Shown: one piece after another, positions 20,942 to 29,851 of the stretch
Layout: every line of letters begins with the position of its first letter
Position numbering within the stretch: position 1 is the first letter of the stretch
From: Pseudomonas khavaziana
GTDB taxonomy: Bacteria; Pseudomonadota; Gammaproteobacteria; Pseudomonadales; Pseudomonadaceae
Length of the DNA stretch: 64,000 nt
Direction: 5' to 3'
Assembly (NCBI RefSeq): GCF_019145205.1
Contig: NZ_JAHSTT010000004.1
Coordinates: forward strand, 124,001-188,000
Position numbers and translations under genes: made by a program
Notes under the pieces: generated by a model
Told to the model about the DNA's origin: nothing
The model's input: the letters and a program-made list of their open reading frames with translations, nothing else
Databases searched by the model: none

Positions 20942-21202
20942 ATGAAACTGTTTACCCTCGGTTTTGCCGCTCTGCTCACCACCGGCTCGGCGTTCGCTGC
21001 CGACACGGTCCCTGCCTCCAACGTCATTCATGACCAGACCGGCTTCTTCGTACACCTGGATGTCGCCAAGGTGCTGTCGAGCACCGACACCTATGGCCAA
21101 TGCGGAGTCGTACCGGCGCAATTGCGTTACCTGGACCACCAGGACCGCGAACACGTGCTGGATTACCAGGTCCAGGGCATCGGTTGCGCCAGTGACAATT
21201 GA
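20942..21202 (+). CDS. DUF2790 small periplasmic protein
   Basis: An 86-residue protein with a Sec signal peptide (1-20, ending AFA). The DUF2790 pattern is visible: DVAKVLSSTD...CGVVPAQLRYLDHQDREHVLDYQVQGIGC, with two cysteines. DUF2790 genes in pseudomonads are often copper-responsive and sit beside OmpR-type two-component systems, as here: the response regulator starts 42 bp downstream. It may be the target or accessory of that system. Confidence 0.88.
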   Translation: MKLFTLGFAALLTTGSAFAADTVPASNVIHDQTGFFVHLDVAKVLSSTDTYGQCGVVPAQLRYLDHQDREHVLDYQVQGIGCASDN

Positions 21203-21244
21203 TCGGGCTACACTTGCGCCACTTATTGAAGCAGGACATCAGCC

Positions 21245-21916
21245 ATGAACATCCTCGTAGTCGAAGACGAACCCAAGGCCGGCAATTATCTGCTCAACGG
21301 CCTGCAGGAGCTGGGCCACTCAGTAAGCCTGGCCCGCGATGGCGTGGATGGATTGCACCAGGCCCTGGAGACGCCCTTCGACGTGATTGTGCTGGACGTG
21401 ATGATGCCGAAGATGGACGGCTGGGAAGTGCTGCGCCGCCTGCGTAAAGAAGCCGATACGCCGGTGCTGTTCCTCACCGCCCGGGATGATATCGCCGACC
21501 GCATCAAAGGCCTGGAACTGGGTGCCGACGACTACCTGATCAAGCCCTTCTCCTTCGCCGAGCTGGTCGCACGCCTGCGCACCCTCAACCGCCGCGGCCC
21601 CAGCCGCGAGGAAGAACAGCTGCACATCGCCGACCTGCACATTGACGTGCTCAAGCGCCGTGTCACCCGTGCCGGCACGCGCATTACCCTGACCAACAAG
21701 GAGTTCGCCCTGCTGCACCTGTTCGCCACGCACCAGGACCAGGTGCTGTCCCGCTCGTTGATCGCCTCGCGGGTATGGGACATGAACTTCGACAGCGACA
21801 CCAACGTAGTGGATGTGGCCGTCAGACGCCTGCGCCTGAAAATCGACGACCCGTTCCAGCTCAAGCTGATCCACAGCGTGCGGGGCATTGGCTACCGCTT
21901 CGATACCCAGCCATGA
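21245..21916 (+). CDS. OmpR-family response regulator (heavy-metal type)
   Basis: A 223-residue regulator. The receiver domain has the acidic pocket VVEDE and phospho-acceptor Asp51 ([13 protein letters not shown]), and a conserved lysine in DYLIKPF. The C-terminal winged helix (about 128-220) ends VRGIGYRF. Sequence style ([21 protein letters not shown]) is that of CopR/CusR/IrlR regulators of copper, silver or zinc response. Its stop overlaps the sensor-kinase start (ATGA), so the pair is translationally coupled. Confidence 0.93.
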   Translation: MNILVVEDEPKAGNYLLNGLQELGHSVSLARDGVDGLHQALETPFDVIVLDVMMPKMDGWEVLRRLRKEADTPVLFLTARDDIADRIKGLELGADDYLIKPFSFAELVARLRTLNRRGPSREEEQLHIADLHIDVLKRRVTRAGTRITLTNKEFALLHLFATHQDQVLSRSLIASRVWDMNFDSDTNVVDVAVRRLRLKIDDPFQLKLIHSVRGIGYRFDTQP

Positions 21917-23313
21917 ACCGTCATCGCCACTACTCCCTGACCCTGCGCCTGGCGCTGATCTTCGCCTTGCTCGCCTTCGCCTTGCTGGCAACCCTGGGCG
22001 TGACGTTGTACCGCGAGCTGGAGCGTGAACTGATCAAGCGTGACGACGCCGCGCTGATCTCGCGCGCCAACCAACTGCGCAACCTGCTTAATGACGGCAA
22101 CACCCTGGAGCTGATCAAATCCAAGCCGGAGCTGTTCCAGAATATGTTGGGCAACAGTGAGTCGGTATTGAGCATCGCCGCACCCGGGCAGCAAGCGTTA
22201 TTGCTGGTGAACCCTGGCAACATCCAGATTCCCCCGGTATCGCCCGTGACGAAAGACCATGCGCTCGGGCTTGCCGACGTGCAGCATTTCCTCGATGTGA
22301 GCGGCGTACCGTTGGCCACAGTGGCGGCGTCCATCGACACCGGTGACCTGGGCAGCCTGCAAATCACCGTCGGGCGCCTGATGGCCGAGCGCACGACCAT
22401 GCTCGCGCGTTATCGCTTGAACGTGTTCATCCTGGCCAGCATGGCAGCGGTGATCCTCGCCTTGGTCGGTTATGTGCTGGTACACCGTGGGTTGCTGCCG
22501 TTGCGGCGCCTGGCCAGCCATGCACAGGGCATCGGCGTCAGTAACCTGGCCGAACGTCTCGACAGCCACGGCGCCCCCAAAGAACTGCTGCCGATGATTG
22601 ACTCCTTCAACACCATGCTTGAACGACTGGCCAAAGGTTTTATCCAACTGGGCCAGGTCTCCACCGATATGGCCCACGAGCTGCGTACCCCGATCAACAA
22701 TTTGCTGGGTGAAACCCAGGTTGCCCTGCAACAGAGCCGCAGCATGGAGAGTTACCAACAACTGCTGGCCTCCAACGTCGAAGAGCTCGAACGCCTGGCG
22801 CGGATGCTCGATAACATGTTGTTCCTGGCCCGTACCGACCCTGCCAGCGCCTTGCGCCAACGCCAGGAGCTGGATGCAGCAGATGAAGTGGAACGCATCG
22901 CAGATTATTTCGAGGGGTTGGCCGGTGATGTGGGCATGCACATCGTTGGCTTGGGCGAAGGGGTGATCTGGGCTGAACCGATGCTACTGCGCCGAGCCCT
23001 GGCGAACCTGTGTGCCAATGCCATCAAGTATGGCGCGCCGAACACCGAGCTGAGTATCCAGGCAATCCCGACGACCGGAGGTACCCACCTGAGGGTCAGC
23101 AACCACGGCCAAACCATTGCCGCCGAGCATTTGCCCAGGTTGTTCGAACGCTTTTACCGGGTGGACGAATCCCGCGAATGTTCGTCCCAGTCCAACGGGC
23201 TGGGACTGTCGATTGTGGCGACCATCATGCAATTGCATAACGGCCGCTATGGCGTTACCAGTGAAGGCGGCGTGACGTGCTTCGAGTTGTTTTTTCCAGC
23301 ACAGGAGGCCTGA
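21913..23313 (+). CDS. sensor histidine kinase (heavy-metal type)
   Basis: A 466-residue inner-membrane kinase starting at the ATG that overlaps the regulator stop. Transmembrane segments at about 11-30 and 173-193 enclose a periplasmic sensor of about 140 residues. HAMP follows ([18 protein letters not shown]), then the H-box [14 protein letters not shown] with His255, N-box ([13 protein letters not shown]) and a GLGLSIV G-box. It resembles CusS/IrlS. The sensed metal cannot be told from sequence. Confidence 0.93.
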   Translation: MNRHRHYSLTLRLALIFALLAFALLATLGVTLYRELERELIKRDDAALISRANQLRNLLNDGNTLELIKSKPELFQNMLGNSESVLSIAAPGQQALLLVNPGNIQIPPVSPVTKDHALGLADVQHFLDVSGVPLATVAASIDTGDLGSLQITVGRLMAERTTMLARYRLNVFILASMAAVILALVGYVLVHRGLLPLRRLASHAQGIGVSNLAERLDSHGAPKELLPMIDSFNTMLERLAKGFIQLGQVSTDMAHELRTPINNLLGETQVALQQSRSMESYQQLLASNVEELERLARMLDNMLFLARTDPASALRQRQELDAADEVERIADYFEGLAGDVGMHIVGLGEGVIWAEPMLLRRALANLCANAIKYGAPNTELSIQAIPTTGGTHLRVSNHGQTIAAEHLPRLFERFYRVDESRECSSQSNGLGLSIVATIMQLHNGRYGVTSEGGVTCFELFFPAQEA

Positions 23314-23325
23314 ACCTTCACCCGC

Positions 23326-23799
23326 TCAATCAAAGGCGCCATTGAGCACTTCGTAGATAATGCCACTGGCAATGGCCACCAAGATCAAGTCGGTTCCCGC
23401 TTGCTGCCATTCATAACCATCGTAATGAGGCAACCGTCCCAACAGGCGGCCGTCGAGCTTCTTGGCGATACCGGGTGGCAGCGGCTTGCCACGCGCCAGG
23501 TTCTTCTGGATACCTGGTGGCAATGCAGGCCCTGGGCTCCAGTAATCGCGATAACCGCCCAACACATTCAACACGCTCCCTCGATCAACGCTGGGGCCAT
23601 GACCACCTGAGCCGCTTTTGCCTTTGGGCTTGTCGTAGCCTTGTGCTCCCTGGTTACCGCCTTTGTTATTACCCTGGCCCTGCTCTCCCTTGTTATTACC
23701 TTGACCCTTGCCATTACCGGGATCAGCCAGGGCAAGACCGCTACCCGCAAACAGCGCGAGGGACAACGCGATAGACACGAACTTCGGGCACTTGATCAT
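23326..23799 (-). CDS. CigR-like exported protein with GN/K-rich repeat
   Basis: A 157-residue protein with a Sec signal (about 1-25, ending ALA). Residues about 26-60 form a low-complexity tract of GNGKGQGNNKGEQ-type repeats. The C-terminal part (LPPGIQKNLARGKPLPPGIAKKLDGRLLGRLPHYDGYEW) is the RcnB/CigR-like motif found in periplasmic proteins. CigR is an antivirulence factor in Salmonella; no such role is implied here. It converges on the sensor kinase gene. Confidence 0.8.
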   Translation of the reverse strand: MIKCPKFVSIALSLALFAGSGLALADPGNGKGQGNNKGEQGQGNNKGGNQGAQGYDKPKGKSGSGGHGPSVDRGSVLNVLGGYRDYWSPGPALPPGIQKNLARGKPLPPGIAKKLDGRLLGRLPHYDGYEWQQAGTDLILVAIASGIIYEVLNGAFD

Positions 23800-23871
23800 G
23801 ATGGTTTTCCAAGGTGGATACGCTTTTGAACTATAGCCGAAGTTGCCCCACCTATATACGCAGCCCAGCCG

Positions 23872-24486
23872 TCAGCTCACCTGCCCACCCGTTTCGACCA
23901 CATCGGCCTGGGTGAGCCAAGCCGTAAAGACCGCCAGCCGCAAGCCTTCAACCTGCGAAGGCTGACCCGGTGGTGGAGAGCTCGGGATATGGATAAACCC
24001 ACTGCGTATCCCGCCCCCAACCAGCCGATGTTGCAAAAGATAGAACACCTGGTTGCACACAAAGGTTCCCGCCGTTTGCGAAACCGCTGCGGCAACACCC
24101 GCCTCGCGTAGCGCCTTGACCATGGCCTTGATCGGCAACGTCGAGAAGTACGCAGCCGGGCCATCGACCACCACCGCCGTATCAATCGGTTGTTGCCCGA
24201 GGTTGTCGGGGATGCGTGCGTCGTTGATATTGATCGCCACCCGCTCGATGGACATCTCGCTGCGCCCAGGTGCCAGGCCGGTAGCAATCACCATCGACGG
24301 GTTCAACTCGCTGATCAGTTGGGCCAGGTACGCACCTGCGGTGGCAAAGGCGCACGGCAAGCAACGCGCGACAATCCGCACGCCCTCGACCACTTGCACG
24401 CCATCGAGCTGTCGCGCCGCCTCCCAGGAGGGGTTCACCAAGTCGTTATCAAAGGGCTCGAAGCCCGTCAGCAGCACCGTTTGCAT
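23872..24486 (-). CDS. pcp: pyroglutamyl-peptidase I
   Basis: A 204-residue cysteine peptidase of family C15. The catalytic triad is visible: Glu81 (SIERVAIN), Cys144 (GTFVCNQVFY) and His166 (GFIHIPS). The N-terminal LLTGFEPF motif is typical. It removes N-terminal pyroglutamate from peptides in the cytoplasm. It lies 7 bp after the DUF979 gene in a three-gene operon with two membrane proteins, suggesting uptake or export of a related amide or 5-oxoproline compound. Confidence 0.95.
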   Translation of the reverse strand: MQTVLLTGFEPFDNDLVNPSWEAARQLDGVQVVEGVRIVARCLPCAFATAGAYLAQLISELNPSMVIATGLAPGRSEMSIERVAININDARIPDNLGQQPIDTAVVVDGPAAYFSTLPIKAMVKALREAGVAAAVSQTAGTFVCNQVFYLLQHRLVGGGIRSGFIHIPSSPPPGQPSQVEGLRLAVFTAWLTQADVVETGGQVS

Positions 24487-24493
24487 ATGAGCC

Positions 24494-25444
24494 TCACATC
24501 AACAGATAAAGCAGCACGATATTGACCACCAGCATCATCAGCGCCGTGGGTATCTGGGCCTTGATCACCGCGTTTTTATCAGGCAGCTCCAATAACGCTG
24601 CCGGTACGATGTTGAAGTTGGCCGCCATCGGCGTCATCAGCGTACCGCAGTAGCCGGAAAACATGCCGATCGCCGCCATCACCGCGGGGTTGCCGCCATA
24701 AATCCCCACCAGTACCGGCACGCCGACGCCACCTGTCATGACCGGGAACGCCGCGAAGCCATTACCCATGATCACGGTAAACAAGGCCATACCCAGCACA
24801 TACACCATAACCGCCACCAACTTGTAATCCAGGTTGATATAAGTGGTGGTGACGTGGGCGACAGCAGTGCCCACCCCAGCTTCATTGAACAGCAAGCCGA
24901 GCATCGCCAGCATCTGCGGCAGCACCATCGCCCAGCCCAGGGCCTCGGTCAGGCGGCGCGACTCGCGCAAGGCTTGTACCGGCGTATCGCGGGTCAGCCA
25001 GCAGGCCAGGCCCAAGGCAATCAGGCAGCCGATGCCGAGGGACACAAAGGTGGTGTTCTTCGGGTCCAGCAGCGGTACACCGCCTATTTCAGTGTGTTTG
25101 AGCAATACCGAACCAATCACCGTGGTCAGCGGGATCGCCAACGCCGGGATAAACAATTTATGGCCCAGGCGCCCGGCACTGGCGCGGGACGCCTTGTCGT
25201 GCAATTCGGCGTGCTGGCCACGACCAACACCGCCCAGCCCTGCGATCAACGCCATCACCACTACACCGACACCGATGACCACCGAAGGCAGGCGCTCCCC
25301 CACCAGGAACGGTATGGCGAACAGCAGCCAGAACAGCGCGCTGGACCAGCGCTTGGGATGGGAGCGATCGAGCAGGATCATGCCCGCGGTGATCAGCAAC
25401 AGCACACCGGCCAGCCAGTACAGGTATTGAATGGAAATGATCAT
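24494..25444 (-). CDS. DUF979 membrane protein
   Basis: A 316-residue polytopic membrane protein (MIISIQYLYWLAGVLLLITA) with about 8-9 hydrophobic segments, consistent with DUF979. It overlaps the DUF969 gene by 4 bp and is followed by pcp. DUF969 and DUF979 occur together and look like two halves of one transporter of the ion-transporter type; the substrate is not established. The glycine-rich stretches (GGNPAVMAAIGMFSGYCGTLMTPMA pattern) resemble substrate-binding hairpins. Confidence 0.88.
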   Translation of the reverse strand: MIISIQYLYWLAGVLLLITAGMILLDRSHPKRWSSALFWLLFAIPFLVGERLPSVVIGVGVVVMALIAGLGGVGRGQHAELHDKASRASAGRLGHKLFIPALAIPLTTVIGSVLLKHTEIGGVPLLDPKNTTFVSLGIGCLIALGLACWLTRDTPVQALRESRRLTEALGWAMVLPQMLAMLGLLFNEAGVGTAVAHVTTTYINLDYKLVAVMVYVLGMALFTVIMGNGFAAFPVMTGGVGVPVLVGIYGGNPAVMAAIGMFSGYCGTLMTPMAANFNIVPAALLELPDKNAVIKAQIPTALMMLVVNIVLLYLLM

Positions 25445-26157
25445 TGCGCAGCCTCCACCGGAGCGGTAGCCGGGCTCATCTCTCGGGTCAGGCGTCGATC
25501 AAAACGATGCAGGCGGATAGCGTGAATGATGAAGGCACAGATCGCCGTGGGAATGCCCCATACGGCAATGTGCAACGGTTCCACATCAATGCCCGAGCCC
25601 AACAGGAAGGTATGCATCAACGCAATCGCACCGAAAGCGACAAAAATATCTTCACCGAAAAACAGCCCGACGTTGTCGGTGGCCGCGCACATGGCCAATA
25701 CCTTATGCCGCAGCTTGTCCGGCAGCTTGCCGTAGCGTTTTTCCGCCGCGCCTTCGGCCATGGGCGCCAACAGCGGGCGCACCATTTGCGGGTGCCCACC
25801 CAGGCTGGTAAGCCCCATGGCGGCCGTGGATTCACGCACAAACAGATACATGATCAGCAAACGCCCAACCGTGGCGCGTTCGAAGCGGGCGATCCAGTTC
25901 TGCGCATGCAGGCGCAGGCCATGGCGCTCCAACAGGCCAATCACCGCCAGCGGCAGTAACAGAATCAATTGCAGGGCACGGGTCTGGAGGAAGCCATCGC
26001 CCATGGTGGCGAGAATTTTTTCCAGCGGGAACTGGGCGGCGAACCCGGTGGCGATGGCGGCCGCGGTGACTACCAACAGCGGATTGAAGCGCAATACAAA
26101 GCCGACCACGATGACAAGTACGCCGATCAACGGCCATAAGTTCACAACTGTTTGCAT
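25441..26157 (-). CDS. DUF969 membrane protein
   Basis: From ATG at 26157 the product is 238 residues (MQTVVNLWPLIGVLVIVVG); the in-frame extension to 26193 lacks a ribosome site and would precede a natural membrane N-terminus. About six hydrophobic segments are present, along with the conserved RESTAAMGLTSLGGHPQMVRPL stretch in short form. It is the first gene of the DUF969-DUF979-pcp operon and overlaps the next gene (ATGA). It probably forms a transporter with the DUF979 protein (inference). Confidence 0.88.
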   Translation of the reverse strand: MQTVVNLWPLIGVLVIVVGFVLRFNPLLVVTAAAIATGFAAQFPLEKILATMGDGFLQTRALQLILLLPLAVIGLLERHGLRLHAQNWIARFERATVGRLLIMYLFVRESTAAMGLTSLGGHPQMVRPLLAPMAEGAAEKRYGKLPDKLRHKVLAMCAATDNVGLFFGEDIFVAFGAIALMHTFLLGSGIDVEPLHIAVWGIPTAICAFIIHAIRLHRFDRRLTREMSPATAPVEAAQ

Positions 26158-26732
26158 GGCGGGGAGGTCCTTTAGTGCGCGCTGCGGCGCCATTACAGCA
26201 GGATGTGGGCAAAGGGCTCACAGCATGAATGGGCGTGCAGTCGGCTCGGTTTTTTTATTGTTGACCCGGAAGGTCGAGCGTCAGTGGCGGCAACTTTGCT
26301 GCCTGGGGACGGGGAGTGTCCAACAAGAAAAATTGTTGCTGCAAACCAATAATTTTTGTGGGGGATGGCACCGAGCAATCGAACGCCAGCAGGTGGATTC
26401 AGACCCGGTTTTTTTGAAAAAAGATGTATGGATTCCCGAAGAGGAACTGATCATCGGTTCAGCCATATGGATTCCCAAACAGAACCTATACTCCACAATG
26501 CAGCTGTGTGTACCTGCAGTTCGTTCACGGTGTTATGCCGACAATGAGGGCTCGCGCTATGTATGCCGGACAAATGAGTGATATGGCGACCACGATTGGC
26601 GAGATACGCTGCCAAGTGTTCGTCCAGATAATCTGCCTGCTGTCGGTGGCTACGCTGTTCTGCTGACCCACCCTTCAAACCTGAAAGTGCGCCGCGAGGC
26701 GTCTGTGGGTGACCATTGCCCAAATTCCAGGT
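26158..26732. other. gene-free stretch left of the island
   Basis: I see no convincing gene. It must contain the leftward promoter of the DUF969 operon. A 35-codon frame at 26560 (MYAGQMSDMATT) ends hydrophobic but has no ribosome site. The right end borders the displaced 3' part of tRNA-Val, so this is original chromosome that once lay downstream of that tRNA. Confidence 0.4.
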
Positions 26733-26842
26733 AACAAAAAAGGGCCCACCTTTCGGTGAGCCCTTCCAGACCGCCCAGCAGAGCGGATTTTGTTTGGTAG
26801 GCGCGATTGGACTCGAACCAACGACCCCCACCATGTCAAGGT
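26733..26842. repeat. left attachment repeat with tRNA-Val 3' remnant
   Basis: These 110 bp are identical, as far as I can compare by eye, to 35881-35990. They hold a copy of the tRNA terminator hairpin (about 26736-26763) and bases 26795-26842 matching the 3' portion of tRNA-Val(GAC) up to the anticodon arm. After 26842 the sequence diverges from the tRNA, so this is the displaced, non-functional 3' piece. Confidence 0.93.
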
Positions 26843-26845
26843 CTG

Positions 26846-26863
26846 CTAGGAGTAGGCTCCTAG
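26846..26863. promoter_or_regulatory. perfect palindrome next to left att site
   Basis: CTAGGAG-TAGG-CTCCTAG, a 7-bp perfect inverted repeat, starts three bases after the left direct repeat and 56 bp before the integrase ATG. It may be an integrase or excisionase arm site, or an operator for the integrase. Function is inference. Confidence 0.5.
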
Positions 26864-26918
26864 CCCTGCTGCTCTTGGACTTCACAGAACGCCCATTCAC
26901 ATCTATGAGGCGTCAACA

Positions 26919-27875
26919 ATGGCAAATTTCCGCTTACTTCCGTCCGGCAACTGGAATGCTCAGGTGCGGGTTAAAGGCAAATCTCCCCAGTCGAAAACCT
27001 TCAGCACCAAGGTCGAAGCAGAGTCATGGGCGAAACAAATCGAAGCTGTGACGTTGGATCGCAAGCACCACACCATCTATACGCTCGGGATGATTTACTG
27101 CGAAACCATGCTCAAGGGTAAAGGCAGCTACAACCACGCCCTAAAGATCGTTGAGCACCTAGGCAGGCATTTCACCCAGCCTATTCATGAAGTCACGCCG
27201 CAGATGATCAATGACTTCAAGATCATGCGACTGAAGAAGGTCAAGCCGTCCACGTGCAGGACGCAGCTTGCATTTATGTCCCGCTTCTACCGATTCGCCA
27301 AACGAGGGTTGTTGATCGACATTCATAATCCTGTCAGTGACATTGCACTTCCCAAACCTGACCGGTCTTCAGACAAGGTGGTACGTGCAAGCGAGCTTGA
27401 GCGATTACTGGCGAAGCTTTCTCCAACAATGAAGCTCATCGTTGAACTGGCATATGAGACTGCCATGCGGCGCTCTGAAATCCTGAAACTGACTAAAGAC
27501 TGCCTGCATCTCAAGGATCGCATTGCCGATGTGATCGACGGGAAGAATGGCACGCGATCCGTTCCCCTCACCCGCCGAGCCGTTGAGATTCTGGAACTCG
27601 CCCAACTATGTGCCACTGTTGAACGCTACCCACACGGCATAGTCTTCAATGTCACTCCCCACGCAGTATCACAGGCTGTGCGTCTGGCACGTATAAAGGC
27701 TGGACTTGATAGCAGCGTCCGGCTGCACCAACTCAGGCATACGCGCATCACCAACGTGGCGAAGAAAGGATTCAACAATGCTCAGATCATGATCGTCTCA
27801 GGGCACAGGGACACTCGATCCGTCGCACGTTACTCTCACCTGAACGTCAAGGACGTACTGCACCTTATTGATTGA
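26919..27875 (+). CDS. tyrosine recombinase (island integrase)
   Basis: A 318-residue phage-type integrase with GAGG 8 bases before the ATG. An N-terminal DNA-binding region (about 1-50, with KTFSTKVEAESWAKQ) and a SAM-like core-binding domain (about 55-135) precede the catalytic domain. Catalytic residues seen: Arg184 (AMRRSEIL), His270 and Arg273 (HQLRHT), His296 (SGHRD) and nucleophile Tyr305 (ARYSHL). It lies 76 bp from the left att repeat and reads into the island, as expected for the enzyme that inserted it in tRNA-Val. Confidence 0.95.
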   Translation: MANFRLLPSGNWNAQVRVKGKSPQSKTFSTKVEAESWAKQIEAVTLDRKHHTIYTLGMIYCETMLKGKGSYNHALKIVEHLGRHFTQPIHEVTPQMINDFKIMRLKKVKPSTCRTQLAFMSRFYRFAKRGLLIDIHNPVSDIALPKPDRSSDKVVRASELERLLAKLSPTMKLIVELAYETAMRRSEILKLTKDCLHLKDRIADVIDGKNGTRSVPLTRRAVEILELAQLCATVERYPHGIVFNVTPHAVSQAVRLARIKAGLDSSVRLHQLRHTRITNVAKKGFNNAQIMIVSGHRDTRSVARYSHLNVKDVLHLID

Positions 27876-28344
27876 ACATCCGAGTTGGGCTGCCAGCCTC
27901 GTTAGATCGAGAGGTTGGCGTCACCGGAAACACGTCAAAACCACCGATAAACCCGGGCATAACCTGCACTGAACTCGTTATGTTTTTTTGTATTAAGTTA
28001 CACCCAGACCAATGTTTACAGGCTTACATCGCTGCCGGGACTAAGCTGGGCGCTTTCTCTCTCACCGGAAACCAGTTTTCACAGAGCAGTTCCCATAAGG
28101 AAGGTGGCCTCCCACAAAAATACTTGGAGAGCCACTTACTAGATCAACAAGTTCACGTCGCGTCAACTAGAGCCTTGACAAAAAGTGACAAACAGCATAG
28201 GATGCCCACATCAGCCAAACATGCCGAATACGTCCCGCACCCATACAGTGCCAGATGCTCGGTACAGTGTTGCCTGCATTAACCAATTAACCGGCAAATA
28301 CCCGAGGTAGTGCCTATTGAAATGAACTTGAACAGGAGAAAACC
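27876..28344 (+). other. gene-free leader region before the 181-aa gene
   Basis: No gene is supported; a 136-codon frame here has no coding character. A good sigma-70 promoter lies at 28175-28203, leaving a transcribed leader of roughly 135 nt before the ATG at 28345. Nothing recognisable is seen in the first 300 bases. Confidence 0.4.
28175..28203 (+). promoter_or_regulatory. predicted sigma-70 promoter
   Basis: TTGACA (28175-28180, perfect -35) is followed after exactly 17 bp by TAGGAT (28198-28203, 4 of 6 -10 matches). It points at the 181-residue gene and is one of the best promoter matches in the window. Confidence 0.6.
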
Positions 28345-28890
28345 ATGTCACACTCATTCGTTTTAAATTTGATCCCCACCATTGAAGGCGTTGCACCGAA
28401 GAACCCACGGGGTGCTGGTCGCAAACGCGTATCTACAGTCAACCCAATTGCACATATTGCTGGCGAGCTGACTTGCGCCAAGCCTGCGTGGTTGGCTGAC
28501 ATTGTCTTTGGCAGTTGCCTGACCTCCGCTAGACAGTCACAGAACGTCTGTAATGTTTCCATGAACGAAGTGCTAGGTGCTTTGCACCTCAGGGAGTTCA
28601 CCGTGCAGGCTGTAATGGCAACCGGAGTAGCAAAACGAAAGGCTGAGCGTATTATCAAAGCGGCTCGACACGCGGCTCATGGAATTCATTCTTACCTGCT
28701 GCGACGACCTGAACTACTACGGTACTATGAGGACGCTTATAAGCTTGAGTCCAAGCTTGCCTATTCTCACGTGGCTCTCGTGCCCTACAAGCCGTTACGG
28801 GAGGTGCCAGAGCATATTGCAGCCCTGCGGCTGGCTGGGGATTACTTAGCCTACGGCGAGGCTCTAAGGACGTTCCGCAAGGGATGTTAA
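28345..28890 (+). CDS. unknown island protein, 181 aa
   Basis: The ATG at 28345 has AGGAG 9 bases upstream. The product is 181 residues and not recognised. Residues about 15-30 are basic (KNPRGAGRKR). A segment around 68-108 (SMNEVLGALHLREFTVQAVMATGVAKRKAERIIKAARH in outline) looks helical and could hold a helix-turn-helix. The C-terminal half is helical with many Tyr, Arg and Leu (SYLLRRPELLRYYEDAY). A DNA-binding role is possible but unproven. It has its own strong promoter and a long leader. Its stop codon lies in a 19-bp sequence repeated 129 bp downstream. Confidence 0.7.
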   Translation: MSHSFVLNLIPTIEGVAPKNPRGAGRKRVSTVNPIAHIAGELTCAKPAWLADIVFGSCLTSARQSQNVCNVSMNEVLGALHLREFTVQAVMATGVAKRKAERIIKAARHAAHGIHSYLLRRPELLRYYEDAYKLESKLAYSHVALVPYKPLREVPEHIAALRLAGDYLAYGEALRTFRKGC

Positions 28891-29034
28891 TTAACGTCGG
28901 AAAGAAAAAGGAAAGAAAGACTATTTCCGACTATTTCCAGTGACGAAAGTGCTCAGCATCAGACCGAACCAACTCTGTGACCAGAACGCTCAAGCTGGTC
29001 ATAGTTGATCATTTTTTAATTAACGTCGGAAAGA
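28887..29034. repeat. 19-bp direct repeat pair containing TTAATTAA
   Basis: TTAATTAACGTCGGAAAGA occurs at 28887-28905 and again at 29016-29034 in the same orientation. Each copy begins with the 8-bp palindrome TTAATTAA and is followed by purine-rich sequence. The first copy contains the stop codon of the 181-residue gene. Confidence 0.8.
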
Positions 29035-29488
29035 GAGAGCGAAGCGAACGACCTTTAGACGGAACGTCTGAGTGTGGGATAACCCATTTCATAGGCAATA
29101 GTCGTATCGTCCTGATTCTGGATCAGCACACCAGTAAATTAATAGAGTATCAACACACATCCAAGCACTTGCTCTTGCTCTTGATTTGCTCCCACCGAAG
29201 GTGATGGGTATAACTGTCAGCGTCCGCTGCCGGGAGTAACACTGAATACAGACGTATTCATTTTTGCACCAACAAAGAAGAGCAAGATCAAAATCACAAG
29301 CGAAGAGCTGGATTTATGTAAATCTCATTTGATTACTAGAGTACATCCAAAGGAATGCCGGCGGTCACGCCGTAGCTGAGTATAGTTGAAAGCTCACGCT
29401 GTCGGTGCAAAAAACACGTCAGCGAAGCTGGGAGGGTATCATGCTCAAAGCTCCGCTTTACGTGTGCAACAACCTGCGTGTTCAATAG
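28891..29488. other. 598-bp AT-rich stretch without a clear gene
   Basis: Besides the 19-bp repeats I find no supported gene. A GTG-started 75-codon frame (28977-29204) has no ribosome site and a repetitive, unconvincing translation. A second open frame (about 29184-29367) reads like protein (for example NTDVFIFAPTKKSKIKITSE) but has no start codon; it could be a decayed gene fragment. Confidence 0.4.
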
Positions 29489-29797
29489 TTACCGCAGGTA
29501 GAAGTAGAGGAACACAACAACCAGAATCACAAAGATCATCCGCCCTTGAAATACGTCAGAGTTCAACTGGTCATTCTTGATCTGTTGGTATGTATCGTTA
29601 TCACTCAAGCCTTGCGTCTTGTAGTGCATGATCTGATTGATTTGCTTGTCGAGCTTCCTGTTGTGTGCATCTTTGCCCCGCATGGTGATGCCCCAGACGA
29701 AGAGCCACAACCCGTATGTAGGGATGCACATCAGCAGGTGCAGGATGTGGTTGGTTTTCTTTTTCTGGGTGGTCAGTACAAACAGCTTTTCGTTCAT
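29489..29797 (-). CDS. small membrane hypothetical protein, 102 aa
   Basis: A 102-residue protein starting MNEKLFVLTTQKKKTNHIL. Hydrophobic segments at about 19-36 (LHLLMCIPTYGLWLFVWG) and at the C-terminus (about 85-101, MIFVILVVVFLYFYL) flank a polar, charged middle with a short DNDTYQQIKND-type segment. It is a predicted two-pass membrane protein with no recognised family. It is read leftward, downstream of the exported 106-residue protein, with a 54-bp gap. Confidence 0.7.
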   Translation of the reverse strand: MNEKLFVLTTQKKKTNHILHLLMCIPTYGLWLFVWGITMRGKDAHNRKLDKQINQIMHYKTQGLSDNDTYQQIKNDQLNSDVFQGRMIFVILVVVFLYFYLR

Positions 29798-29851
29798 GCC
29801 TTGCCCTAACTCGGTAGTGGTTGGTGTGCCTATTGGCTCATTGAGTAAAAA

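Noticed and set aside
26560..26667. 35-codon frame with hydrophobic end upstream of the left att site
   Set aside because: No ribosome site or conserved feature; chance frame more likely.
28977..29204. GTG-started 75-codon frame in the island
   Set aside because: No ribosome site, internal sequence repetition from the DNA repeats, and no protein-like composition.
29184..29367. Open frame reading partly like protein (FAPTKKSKIKITSE)
   Set aside because: No start codon in frame and no partner frame that would restore a gene; recorded only as a possible fragment.
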